Source: Auanema rhodensis
Taxonomy: Eukaryota > Nematoda > Chromadorea > Rhabditida > Rhabditidae
DNA: 64,000 nucleotides
Direction of reading: 5' to 3'
Assembly (NCBI GenBank): GCA_964057225.1
Contig: OZ059894.1
Span: forward strand, 5,332,001-5,396,000
In this document: piece by piece, positions 1 to 10,698 of the stretch
Numbering within the stretch: the first letter of the stretch is position 1
Layout: every line of letters begins with the position of its first letter
Made by a program: the position numbers and the translations under genes
The notes under the pieces: model-generated
Seen by the model: the letters and a program-made list of their open reading frames with translations, nothing else
Databases searched by the model: none
Told to the model about the DNA's origin: nothing

Positions 1-24
1 TCAAATTTACGTGAACTTTCATTT

Positions 25-199
25 ATGCTAATTAAGTGTACACATGATGTGCACTTGGTATGTAACTCGCTTCACGTGAAAGATAAAGAGATGCGGTTTT
101 CAAAATAGATTCCCCATTTCCATATTAGTCTAAAAACAAATTTTTATTGATATTGGTGCATGGCAACCATGACTTTAAAATTTACGTGAACTTTAATTT
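25..199 (+). repeat. Representative 175-bp monomer
   Basis: This is the short length class. It reads 'caaaatagattccccatttcc' where 176-bp monomers read 'caaaattagattcc', so one T is missing, and 'catttcc' replaces 'catgtcc'. It is also marked by 'catggcaaccatg' and 'ctttaaaattt'. The type recurs through the window, often as adjacent pairs (for example 15834 and 16009, or 17591 and 17766). Five short monomers per 16-mer explain the 2811-bp period exactly. Confidence 0.9.
71..80. other. Perfect 10-bp palindrome TTCACGTGAA, recurring in many monomers
   Basis: TTCACGTGAA equals its own reverse complement and has a CACGTG core. It is intact in monomers reading 'cttcacgtgaaagat'. It is broken in those reading 'cacgtcaatg', 'cacgtcaaag', 'cacgtggaag' or 'cacatgaaag'. 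CACGTG is the G-box/E-box core bound by bHLH or bZIP factors in plants, but nothing here shows that it is used. With the dyads around the GTGTACAC and CATGGTAACCATG sites it gives each monomer several short inverted repeats. Confidence 0.75.
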
Positions 200-218
200 A
201 TGCTAATTAAGTGTACAC
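193..218. other. Paired dyads TTAATT-6-AATTAA and GTGTACAC
   Basis: TTAATT (193-198) and AATTAA (205-210) form a perfect 6-bp inverted repeat with a 6-base spacer. The 8-bp palindrome GTGTACAC (211-218) follows directly, and GTGCAC follows at 224-229. This cluster is among the best conserved parts of the monomer. It is altered in monomers with 'tgcttattaag', 'agtatacac', 'aactgtacac' or 'agtgtgcac'. Confidence 0.7.
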
Positions 219-375
219 ATGATGTGCACTTGGTATGTAACTCGCTTCACGTCAATGATAAAGAGATGCGGTTTTCAAAATTAGATTCCTCATGTCCATA
301 TAAGTCTAAAAACGAATTTTTATCGATATTGATGCATGGTAACCATGACTTCGAAATTTACGTGAACTTTAATTT
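200..375 (+). repeat. Representative 176-bp monomer (type a)
   Basis: This reference monomer is phased at the ATG of 'atgctaattaag'. In order it holds a GTGTACAC palindrome, 'gtgcacttgg', the 'cttcacgt' block, 'gatgcggttttc', 'aaaattagatt', the 'catgtccata' block, an A/T-rich 'aaaacgaattttta' stretch, a 'catggtaaccatg' dyad and 'tttacgtgaac'. Type a is marked by 'gtcaatgat', 'ccatataag' and 'tatcgatattgatg'. Other type-a monomers start at 9860, 27957, 28661, 30068, 34636, 37623 and 42193. The phase is arbitrary. Confidence 0.9.
335..347. other. Dyad CATGGTAACCATG (6-bp arms, 1-base centre)
   Basis: CATGGT and ACCATG are exact reverse complements around a single central A. The dyad recurs in most monomers. 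Variants 'catggcaaccatg' (such as 159-171) and 'gatggtaaccatg' each break one arm position. It lies at a fixed distance from the TTAATT/AATTAA dyad of the next monomer. Confidence 0.75.
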
Positions 376-685
376 ATGCTAATTAAGTGTACACGTGATG
401 TGCACTTGGTATGTAACTAGCTTCACGTGAAAGATGAAGAGATGCGGTTTTCAAAATTAGATTCCCCATGTCCATATTAGTCTAAAAACATTTTTTGTTG
501 ATATTGGTGGATGGTAACCATGACTTTCAAATTTACGTGAACTTTAATTTATGCTAATTAAGTGTACACATGATGTGCACTTGGTATGTAACTCGCTTCA
601 CGTGAAAGATAAAGAGATGCGGTTTTCAAAATAGATTCCCCATTTCCATATTAGTCTAAAAACAAATTTTTATTGATATTGGTGC

Positions 686-2389
686 ATGGCAACCATGACT
701 TTAAAATTTACGTGAACTTTAATTTATGCTAATTAAGTGTACACATGATGTGCACTTGGTATGTAACTCGCTTCACGTCAACGATAAAGAGATGCGGTTT
801 TCAAAATTAGATTCCTCATGTCCATATAAGTCTAAAAACGAATTTTTATTGATATTGATGCATGGTAACCATGACTTCGAAATTTACGTGAACTTTAATT
901 TATGCTTATTAAGTGTACATGTGATGTGCACTTGGTATGTAACTCGCTTCACGTCAAAGATAAAGAGATGCGGTTTTCAAAATTAGATTCCCCATGTCCA
1001 TATTAGTCTAAAAACAAATTTTTATTGATATTGGTGCATGGTAACCATGACTTTGAAATTTACGTGAACTTTAATTTATGCTAATTAAGTGTACACGTGA
1101 TGTGCACTTGGTATGTAACTCGCTTCACGTGGAAGATGAAGAGATGCTGTTTTCAAAATTAGATTCCTCATGTCCATATTAGTCTAAAAACAAATTTTTG
1201 TTGATATTGGTGGATGGTAACCATGACTTTGAAATTTACGTGAACTTTAATTTATGCTAATTAAGTGTACACGTGATGTGCACTTGGTATGTAACTAGCT
1301 TCACGTGAAAGATGAAGAGATGCGGTTTTCAAAATTAGATTCCCCATGTCCATATTAGTCTAAAAACAAATTTTTGTTGATATTGGTGGATGGTAACCAT
1401 GACTTTGAAATTTACGTGAACTTTAATTTATGCTAATTAAGTGTACACGTGGTGTGCACTTGGTATGTAACTAGCTTCACGTGAAAGATGAAGAGATGCG
1501 GTTTTCAAAATTAGATTCCCCATGTCCATATTAGTCTAAAAACAACTTTTGTTGATATTGGTGGATGGTAACCATGACTTTCAAATTTACGTGAACTTTA
1601 ATTTATGCTAATTAAGTGTACACATGATGTGCACTTGGTATGTAACTCGCTTCACGTGAAAGATAAAGAGATGCGGTTTTCAAAATAGATTCCCCATTTC
1701 CATATTAGTCTAAAAACAAATTTTTATTGATATTGGTGCATGGCAACCATGACTTTAAAATTTACGTGAACTTTAATTTATGCTAATTAAGTGTACACAT
1801 GATGTGCACTTGGTATGTAACTCGCTTCACGTCAATGATAAAGAGATGCGGTTTTCAAAATTAGATTCCTCATGTCCATATAAGTCTAAAAACGAATTTT
1901 TATTGATATTGATGCATGGTAACCATGACTTCGAAATTTACGTGAACTTTAATTTATGCTTATTAAGTGTACATGTGATGTGCACTTGGTATGTAACTCG
2001 CTTCACGTCAAAGATAAAGAGATGCGGTTTTCGAAATTAGATTCCCCATGTCCATATTAGTCTAAAAACAAATTTTTATTGATATTGGTGCATGGTAACC
2101 ATGACTTTGAAATTTACGTGAACTTTAATTTATGCTAATTAAGTGTACACGTGATGTGCACTTGGTATGTAACTCGCTTCACGTGGAAGATGAAGAGATG
2201 CGGTTTTCAAAATTAGATTCCTCATGTCCATATTAGTCTAAAAACAAATTTTTGTTGATATTGGTGGATGGTAACCATGACTTTGAAATTTACGTGAACT
2301 TTAATTTATGCTAATTAAGTGTACACGTGATGTGCACTTGGTATGTAACTAGCTTCACGTGAAAGATGAAGAGATGCGGTTTTCAAAAT
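686..2389 (+). repeat. 1.7-kb segment, copy 1 of a 10,013-bp-spaced duplication
   Basis: This segment matches 10699-12402 at a constant offset of 10,013 bp. Both copies carry rare variants such as 'gatgctgtttt' (1145 and 11158) and 'ttttcgaaattag' (about 2029 and 12042). I noticed only two differences (782 C/T, 1452 G/A). Outside these limits the copies diverge at 685/10698 and 2390/12403. Confidence 0.85.
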
Positions 2390-2864
2390 AGATTCCCCAT
2401 TTCCATATTAGTCTAAAAACAAATTTTTATTGATATTGGTGCATGGTAACCATGACTTTGAAATTTACGTGAACTTTAATTTATGCTAATTAAGTGTACA
2501 CGTGATGTGCACTTGGTATGTAACTAGCTTCACGTGAAAGATAAAGAGATGCGGTTTTCAAAATAGATTCCCCATTTCCATATTAGTCTAAAAACAAATT
2601 TTTATTGATATTGGTGCATGGTAACCATGACTTTGAAATTTACGTGAACTTTAATTTATGCTAATTAAGTGTACACGTGATGTGCACTTGGTATGTAACT
2701 CGCTTCACGTGGAAGATAAAGGGATGCGGTTTTCAAAATTACATTCCCCATGTCCATAATAGTCTAAACACAAATTTTTATTGATATTGGTGCATGGTAA
2801 CCATGACTTTAAATTTTACGTGAACTTTAATTTATGCTAATTAAGTGTACACATGATGTGCACA

Positions 2865-4316
2865 TGGTATGTAACTCGCTTCACGTGAAAGATAAAGAGA
2901 TGCGGTTTTCAAAATAGATTCCCCATTTCCATATTAGTCTAAAAACAAATTTTTATTGATATTGGTGCATGGCAACCATGACTTTAAAATTTACGTGAAC
3001 TTTAATTTATGCTAATTAAGTGTACACATGATGTGCACTTGGTATGTAACTCGCTTCACGTCAAAGATAAAGAGATGCGGTTTTCAAAGTTAGATTCCCC
3101 ATGTCCATATTAGTCTAAAAACAAATTTTTATCAATATTGGTGCATGGTAACCATGACTTTGAAATTTACGTGAACTTTAATTTATGCTAATTAAGTGTA
3201 CACATGATGTGCGCTTGGTACGTAACTCGCTTCACGTGAAAGATAAAGAGATGCGGTTTTCAAAATTAGATTCCCCATGTCCATATTAGTCTAAAAACAA
3301 ATTTTTATTAATATTGGTGCATGGTAACCATGACTTTGAGATTTACGTGAACTTTAATTTATGCTAATTAAGTGTACACGTGATGTGCACTTGGTATGTA
3401 ACTAGCTTCACGTGAAAGATGAAGAGATGCGGTTTTCAAAATTAGATTCCCCATGTCCATATTAGTCTAAAAACAAATTTTTGTTGATATTGGTGGATGG
3501 TAACCATGACTTTCAAATTTACGTGAACTTCAATTTATGCTAATTAAGTGTACACGTGATGTGCCCTTGGTATGTAACTCGCTTCACGTGAAAGATAAAG
3601 AGATGCGGTTTTCAAAATAGATTCCCCATTTCCATATTAGTCTAAAAACAAATTTTTATTGATATTGGTGCATGGCAACCATGACTTTAAAATTTACGTG
3701 AACTTTCATTTATGCTAATTAAGTGTACACATGATGTGCACTTGGTATGTAACTCGCTTCACGTGAAAGATAAAGAGATGCGGTTTTCAAAATAGATTCC
3801 CCATTTCCATATTAGTCTAAAAACAAATTTTTATTGATATTGGTGCATGGCAACCATGACTTTAAAATTTACGTGAACTTTAATTTATGCTAATTAAGTG
3901 TACACATGATGTGCACTTGGTATGTAACTCCCTTCACGTCAATGATAAAGAGATGCGGTTTTCAAAATTAGATCCCCCATATCCATATTAGTCTAAAAAC
4001 AAATTTGTATTGATATTGGTGCATGGTAACCATGACTTTGAAATTTACGTGAACTTTAATTTATGCTTATTAAGTGTACATGTGATGTGCACTTGGTATG
4101 TAACTCGCTTCACGTGGAAGATGAAGAGATGCGGTTTTCAAAATTAGATTCCTCATGTCCATATTAGTCTAAAAACAAATTTTTGTTGATATTGGTGCAT
4201 GGTAACCATGACTTTGAAATTTACGTGAACTTTAATTTATGCTAATTAAGTGTACACGTGATGTGCCCTTGGTATGTAACTCGCTTCACGTGAAAGATAA
4301 AGAGATGCGGTTTTCA
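2865..4316 (+). repeat. Ten-monomer repeat (period 1756 bp), copy 1
   Basis: This stretch matches 4621-6072 at an offset of 1756 bp. Shared rare variants include 'aactcccttcacg' (3930 and 5686), 'gatcccccatatcc' and 'gactttgagatttacg'. I saw one internal difference (tgttgat against tgtttat near 5944). The match stops at 2864/4620 (a against t in 'gtgcacatgg'/'gtgcacttgg') and at about 4316/6072. Confidence 0.85.
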
Positions 4317-4620
4317 AAATTAGATTCCTCATGTCCATATTAGTCTAAAAGCAAATTTTTGTTGATATTGGTGCATGGTAACCATGACTTTGAAATTTAC
4401 GTGAACTTTAATTCATGCTAATTAAGTGTACACGTGATGTGCCCTTGGTATGTAACTCGCTTCACGTGAAAGATAAAGAGATGCGGTTTTCAAAATAGAT
4501 TCCCTATTTCCATATTAGTCTAAAAACAAATTTTTATTGATATTGGTGCATGGCAACCATGACTTTAAAATTTACGTGAACTTTCATTTATGCTAATTAA
4601 GTGTACACATGATGTGCACT
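4317..4620 (+). repeat. Non-duplicated monomers between the two ten-mer copies
   Basis: About 1.7 monomers lying between the matched parts. They carry private variants 'aaaagcaaattt', 'taattcatgc' and 'gattccctatttcc'. No other feature is visible. Confidence 0.7.
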
Positions 4621-6072
4621 TGGTATGTAACTCGCTTCACGTGAAAGATAAAGAGATGCGGTTTTCAAAATAGATTCCCCATTTCCATATTAGTCTAAAA
4701 ACAAATTTTTATTGATATTGGTGCATGGCAACCATGACTTTAAAATTTACGTGAACTTTAATTTATGCTAATTAAGTGTACACATGATGTGCACTTGGTA
4801 TGTAACTCGCTTCACGTCAAAGATAAAGAGATGCGGTTTTCAAAGTTAGATTCCCCATGTCCATATTAGTCTAAAAACAAATTTTTATCAATATTGGTGC
4901 ATGGTAACCATGACTTTGAAATTTACGTGAACTTTAATTTATGCTAATTAAGTGTACACATGATGTGCGCTTGGTACGTAACTCGCTTCACGTGAAAGAT
5001 AAAGAGATGCGGTTTTCAAAATTAGATTCCCCATGTCCATATTAGTCTAAAAACAAATTTTTATTAATATTGGTGCATGGTAACCATGACTTTGAGATTT
5101 ACGTGAACTTTAATTTATGCTAATTAAGTGTACACGTGATGTGCACTTGGTATGTAACTAGCTTCACGTGAAAGATGAAGAGATGCGGTTTTCAAAATTA
5201 GATTCCCCATGTCCATATTAGTCTAAAAACAAATTTTTGTTGATATTGGTGGATGGTAACCATGACTTTCAAATTTACGTGAACTTCAATTTATGCTAAT
5301 TAAGTGTACACGTGATGTGCCCTTGGTATGTAACTCGCTTCACGTGAAAGATAAAGAGATGCGGTTTTCAAAATAGATTCCCCATTTCCATATTAGTCTA
5401 AAAACAAATTTTTATTGATATTGGTGCATGGCAACCATGACTTTAAAATTTACGTGAACTTTCATTTATGCTAATTAAGTGTACACATGATGTGCACTTG
5501 GTATGTAACTCGCTTCACGTGAAAGATAAAGAGATGCGGTTTTCAAAATAGATTCCCCATTTCCATATTAGTCTAAAAACAAATTTTTATTGATATTGGT
5601 GCATGGCAACCATGACTTTAAAATTTACGTGAACTTTAATTTATGCTAATTAAGTGTACACATGATGTGCACTTGGTATGTAACTCCCTTCACGTCAATG
5701 ATAAAGAGATGCGGTTTTCAAAATTAGATCCCCCATATCCATATTAGTCTAAAAACAAATTTGTATTGATATTGGTGCATGGTAACCATGACTTTGAAAT
5801 TTACGTGAACTTTAATTTATGCTTATTAAGTGTACATGTGATGTGCACTTGGTATGTAACTCGCTTCACGTGGAAGATGAAGAGATGCGGTTTTCAAAAT
5901 TAGATTCCTCATGTCCATATTAGTCTAAAAACAAATTTTTGTTTATATTGGTGCATGGTAACCATGACTTTGAAATTTACGTGAACTTTAATTTATGCTA
6001 ATTAAGTGTACACGTGATGTGCCCTTGGTATGTAACTCGCTTCACGTGAAAGATAAAGAGATGCGGTTTTCA
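4621..6072 (+). repeat. Ten-monomer repeat (period 1756 bp), copy 2
   Basis: Second copy of 2865-4316, with the same order of variants and the same rare substitutions. The 'cccttcacg' and 'ccatatcc' variants occur together again near 12890-12945. 'ccatatcc' also occurs near 44215, so the source monomer type is shared with distant parts of the array. Confidence 0.85.
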
Positions 6073-6344
6073 AAATAGATTCCCCATTTCCATATTAGTC
6101 TAAAAACAAATTTTTATTGATATTGGTGCATGGCAACCATGACTTTAAAATTTACGTGAACTTTCATTTATGCTAATTAAGTGTACACATGATGTGCACT
6201 TGGTATGTAACTCGCTTCACGTGAAAGATAAAGAGATGCGGTTTTCAAAATAGATTCCCCATTTCCATATTAGTCTAAAAACAAATTTTTATTGATATTG
6301 GTGCATGGCAACCATGACTTTAAAATTTACGTGAACTTTAATTT
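6073..6344 (+). repeat. Short 175-bp monomers before the 16-mer family
   Basis: 175-bp-type monomers ('aaaatagatt', 'catttcc', 'catttatgc') of the kind that occupy u5/u6 and u15/u16 of the 16-mer. Nothing else is visible. Confidence 0.7.
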
Positions 6345-8101
6345 ATGCTAATTAAGTGTACACATGATGTGCACTTGGTATGTAACTCGCTTCACGTCAA
6401 TGATAAAGAGATGCGGTTTTCAAAATTAGATTCCTCATGTCCATATAAGTCTAGAAACGAATTTTTATTAATATTGGTGCATGGTAACCATGACTTTGAA
6501 ATTTACGTGAACTTTAATTTATGCTAATTAAGTGTACACGTGATGTGCACTTGGTATGTAACTCGCTTCACGTGGAAGATAAAGGGATGCGGTTTTCAAA
6601 ATTACATTCCCCATTTCCATAATAGTCTAAACACAAATTTTTGTTGATATTGGTGGATGGTAACCATGACTTTAAAATTTACGTGAACTTTAATTTATGC
6701 TAATTAAGTGTACACATGATGTGCACTTGGTATGTAACTCGCTTCACGTCAAAGATAAAGAGATGCGGTTTTCAAAATAGATTCCCCATTTCCATATTAG
6801 TCTAAAAACAAATTTTTATTGATATTGGTGCATGGCAACCATGACTTTAAAATTTACGTGAACTTTAATTTATGCTAATTAAGTGTACACATGATGTGCA
6901 CTTGGTATGTAACTCGCTTCACGTCAAAGATAAAGAGATGCGGTTTTCAAAGTTAGATTCCCCATGTCCATATTAGTCTAAAAACAAATTTTTATCAATA
7001 TTGGTGCATGGTAACCATGACTTTGAAATTTACGTGAACTTTAATTTATGCTAATTAAGTGTACACATGATGTGCGCTTGGTACGTAACTCGCTTCACGT
7101 GAAAGATAAAGAGATGCGGTTTTCAAAATTAGATTCCCCATGTCCATATTAGTCTAAAAACAAATTTTTATTAATATTGGTGCATGGTAACCATGACTTT
7201 GAAATTTACGTGAACTTTAATTTATGCTAATTAAGTGTACACATGATGTGCGCTTGGTACGTAACTCGCTTCACGTGAAAGATAAAGAGATGCGGTTTTC
7301 AAAATTAGATTCCCCATGTCCATATTAGTCTAAAAACAAATTTTTATTAATATTGGTGCATGGTAACCATGACTTTGAAATTTACGTGAACTTTAATTTA
7401 TGCTAATTAAGTGTACACGTGATGTGCCCTTGGTATGTAACTCGCTTCACGTGGAAGATGAAGAGATGCGGTTTTCAAAATTAGATTCCTCATGTCCATA
7501 TTAGTCTAAAAACAAATTTTTGTTGATATTGGTGGATGGTAACCATGACTTTGAAATTTACGTGAACTTTAATTTATGCTAATTAAGTGTACACGTGATG
7601 TGCACTTGGTATGTAACTAGCTTCACGTGAAAGATGAAGAGATGCGGTTTTCAAAATTAGATTCCCCATGTCCATATTAGTCTAAAAACAAATTTTTGTT
7701 GATATTGGTGGATGGTAACCATGACTTTCAAATTTACGTTTACTTCAATTTATGCTAATTAAGTGTACACGTGATGTGCCCTTGGTATGTAACTCGCTTC
7801 ACGTGAAAGATAAAGAGATGCGGTTTTCAAAATAGATTCCCCATTTCCATATTAGTCTAAAAACAAATTTTTATTGATATTGGTGCATGGCAACCATGAC
7901 TTTAAAATTTACGTGAACTTTCATTTATGCTAATTAAGTGTACACATGATGTGCACTTGGTATGTAACTCGCTTCACGTGAAAGATAAAGAGATGCGGTT
8001 TTCAAAATAGATTCCCCATTTCCATATTAGTCTAAAAACAAATTTTTATTGATATTGGTGCATGGCAACCATGACTTTAAAATTTACGTGAACTTTAATT
8101 T
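6345..8101 (+). repeat. Partial 16-mer HOR copy, units u7-u16
   Basis: Ten monomers, 1757 bp, in the order u7-u16 of the complete copies downstream. The u8/u9 region is altered: the monomer at 6521 has the u8 start ('aaaggg', 'acattcccc', 'ctaaacac') but ends 'ttgttgatattggtggatgg' instead of 'ttattgatattggtgcatgg', and the next lacks the 'gtgcacatgg' variant. The u15 monomer has a private 'acgtttacttcaat' change (about 7737). This copy starts part-way through the HOR. Confidence 0.75.
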
Positions 8102-9859
8102 ATGCTAATTAAGTGTACACATGATGTGCACTTGGTATGTAACTCGCTTCACGTCAATGATAAAGAGATGCGGTTTTCAAAATTAGATTCCTCATGTCCA
8201 TATAAGTCTAAAAACGAATTTTTATTGATATTGATGCATGGTAACCATGACTTCGAAATTTACGTGAACTTTAATTTATGCTTATTAAGTGTACACATGA
8301 TGTGCGCTTGGTACGTAACTCGCTTCACGTGAAAGATAAAGAGATGCGGTTTTCAAAATTAGATTCCCCATGTCCATATTAGTCTAAAAACAAATTTTTA
8401 TTAATATTGGTGCATGGTAACCATGACTTTGAAATTTACGTGAACTTTAATTTATGCTAATTAAGTGTACACAAGATGTGCGCTTGGTACGTAACTCGCT
8501 TCACATGAAAGATAAAGAGATGCGGTTTTCAAAATTAGATTCCCCATGTCCATATTAGTCTAAAAACAAATTTGTATTGATATTGGTGGATGGTAACCAT
8601 GACTTTGAAATTTACGTGAACTTCAATTTATGCTAATTAAGTGTACACGTGATGTGCCCTTGGTATGTAACTCGCTTCACGTGAAAGTTAAAGAGATGCG
8701 GTTTTCAAAATTAGATTCCCCATGTCCATATTAGTCTAAAAACAAATTTTTGTTGATATTGGTGGATGGTAACCATGACTTTCAAATTTACGTGAACTTT
8801 CATTTATGCTAATTAAGTGTACACATGATGTGCACTTGGTATGTAACTCGCTTCACGTGAAAGATAAAGAGATGCGGTTTTCAAAATAGATTCCCCATTT
8901 CCATATTAGTCTAAAAACAAATTTTTATTGATATTGGTGCATGGCAACCATGACTTTAAAATTTACGTGAACTTTCATTTATGCTAATTAAGTGTACACA
9001 TGATGTGCACTTGGTATGTAACTCGCTTCACGTGAAAGATAAAGAGATGCGGTTTTCAAAATAGATTCCCCATTTCCATATTAGTCTAAAAACAAATTTT
9101 TATTGATATTGGTGCATGGCAACCATGACTTTAAAATTTACGTGAACTTTAATTTATGCTAATTAAGTGTACACATGATGTGCACTTGGTATGTAACTCG
9201 CTTCACGTCAATGATAAAGAGATGCGGTTTTCAAAATTAGATTCCTCATGTCCATATAAGTCTAGAAACGAATTTTTATTAATATTGGTGCATGGTAACC
9301 ATGACTTTGAAATTAACGTGAACTTTAATTTATGCTAATTAAGTGTACACGTGATGTGCACTTGGTATGTAACTCGCTTCACGTGGAAGATAAAGGGATG
9401 CGGTTTTCAAAATTACATTCCCCATGTCCATAATAGTCTAAACACAAATTTTTATTGATATTGGTGCATGGTAACCATGACTTTAAATTTTACGTGAACT
9501 TTAATTTATGCTAATTAAGTGTACACATGATGTGCACATGGTATGTAACTCGCTTCACGTGAAAGATAAAGAGATGCGGTTTTCAAAATTAGATTCTTCA
9601 TGTCCATATTAGTCTAAAAACAAATTTTTATTGATATTGGTGCATGGCAACCATGACTTTAAAATTTACGTGAACTTTAATTTATGCTAATTAAGTGTAT
9701 ACATGATGTGCACTTGGTATGTAACTCGCTTCACGTCAATGATAAAGAGATGCGGTTTTCAAAATTAGATTCCCCATGTCCATATTAGTCTAAAAACAAA
9801 TTTTTGTTGATATTGGTGGATGGTAACCATGACTTTGAAATTTACGTGAACTTTAATTT
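8102..9859 (+). repeat. 16-mer HOR copy, units u1-u9 plus one, then interrupted
   Basis: u1 at 8102, u2 at 8278, u3 at 8454 (private 'cacaagatgtgcg'), u4 at 8630 ('gaaagttaaag'), u5 and u6 at about 8806 and 8981, u7 at 9156 ('gaaattaacgtg'), u8 at 9332. A u9-like monomer with 'gattcttcatg' and one with 'gtgtatacatg' follow. The expected u10-u16 do not follow. A region-I/III type block begins at 9860 instead. Confidence 0.75.
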
Positions 9860-10698
9860 ATGCTAATTAAGTGTACACATGATGTGCACTTGGTATGTAA
9901 CTCGCTTCACGTCAATGATAAAGAGATGCGGTTTTCAAAATTAGATTCCTCATGTCCATATAAGTCTAAAAACGAATTTTTATCGATATTGATGCATGGT
10001 AACCATGACTTCGAAATTTACGTGAACTTTAATTTATGCTTATTAAGTGTACATGTGATGTGCACTTGGTATGTAACTCGCTTCACGTCAAAGATAAAGA
10101 GATGCGGTTTTCAAAATAAGATTCCCCATGTCCATATTAGTCTAAAAACAAATTTTTATTGATATTGGTGCATGGTAACCAGGACTTGGAAATTTACGTG
10201 AACTTTAATTTATGCTAATTAAGTATACACGTGATGTGTACTTGGTATGTAACTCGTTTCACGTGAAAGATGAAGAGATGCGGTTTTCAAAATTAGATTC
10301 CCCATGTCCATATTAGTCTAAAAACAAATTTTTGTTGATATTGGTGGATGGTAACCATGACTTTGAAATTTACGTGAACTTTAATTTATGCTAATTAAGT
10401 GTACACGTGATGTGCACTTGGTATGTAACTAGCTTCACGTGAAAGATGAAGAGATGCGGTTTTCAAAATTAGATTCCCCATGTCCATATTAGTCTAAAAA
10501 CAAATTTTTGTTGATATTGGTGGATGGTAACCATGACTTTGAAATTTACGTGAACTTTAATTTATGCTAATTAAGTGTACACGTGATGTGCACTTGGTAT
10601 GTAACTAGCTTCACGTGAAAGATGAAGAGATGCGGTTTTCAAAATTAGATTCCTCATGTCCATATTAGTCTAAAAACAACTTTTGTTGATATTGGTGG
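9860..10698 (+). repeat. Cassette a-b-c-d and one further monomer
   Basis: Type a (9860, 'tatcgatattg'), type b (10036, 'tgcttattaag' and 'aaaataagattcc'), type c (10212, 'agtatacacg' and 'ctcgtttcacg'), type d (10388, 'taactagcttc'), then another 'ctagctt' monomer at 10564. The same four types in the same order form the cassette inserted in the 17-mer HOR of region III. Private changes here include 'aaccaggacttgg' (about 10178). Confidence 0.75.

Larger units (their letters stand above)
1..2864 (+). repeat. Mixed monomers, region I proximal part
   Basis: About sixteen monomers, starting inside one (first landmark ATG at 25). The type-a monomer at 200 is followed directly by a 'ctagcttcac' monomer at 376, without the b and c monomers that follow type a elsewhere. 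Repeated 'gttgatattggtggatgg' monomers with 'taactagctt' follow at about 1250-1560. Positions 686-2389 belong to the long-range duplication described separately. No coding or regulatory feature is supported. Confidence 0.8.

Noticed and set aside
71-80. CACGTG sites as functional G-box promoters
   Set aside because: The motif recurs by virtue of the repeat, is destroyed in many monomers, and is not next to any gene.
6420-6460. TCTAGA in 'gtctagaaacg' as a meaningful site
   Set aside because: It is a one-base variant of 'gtctaaaaac' that tags u7-type monomers; nothing suggests a function.
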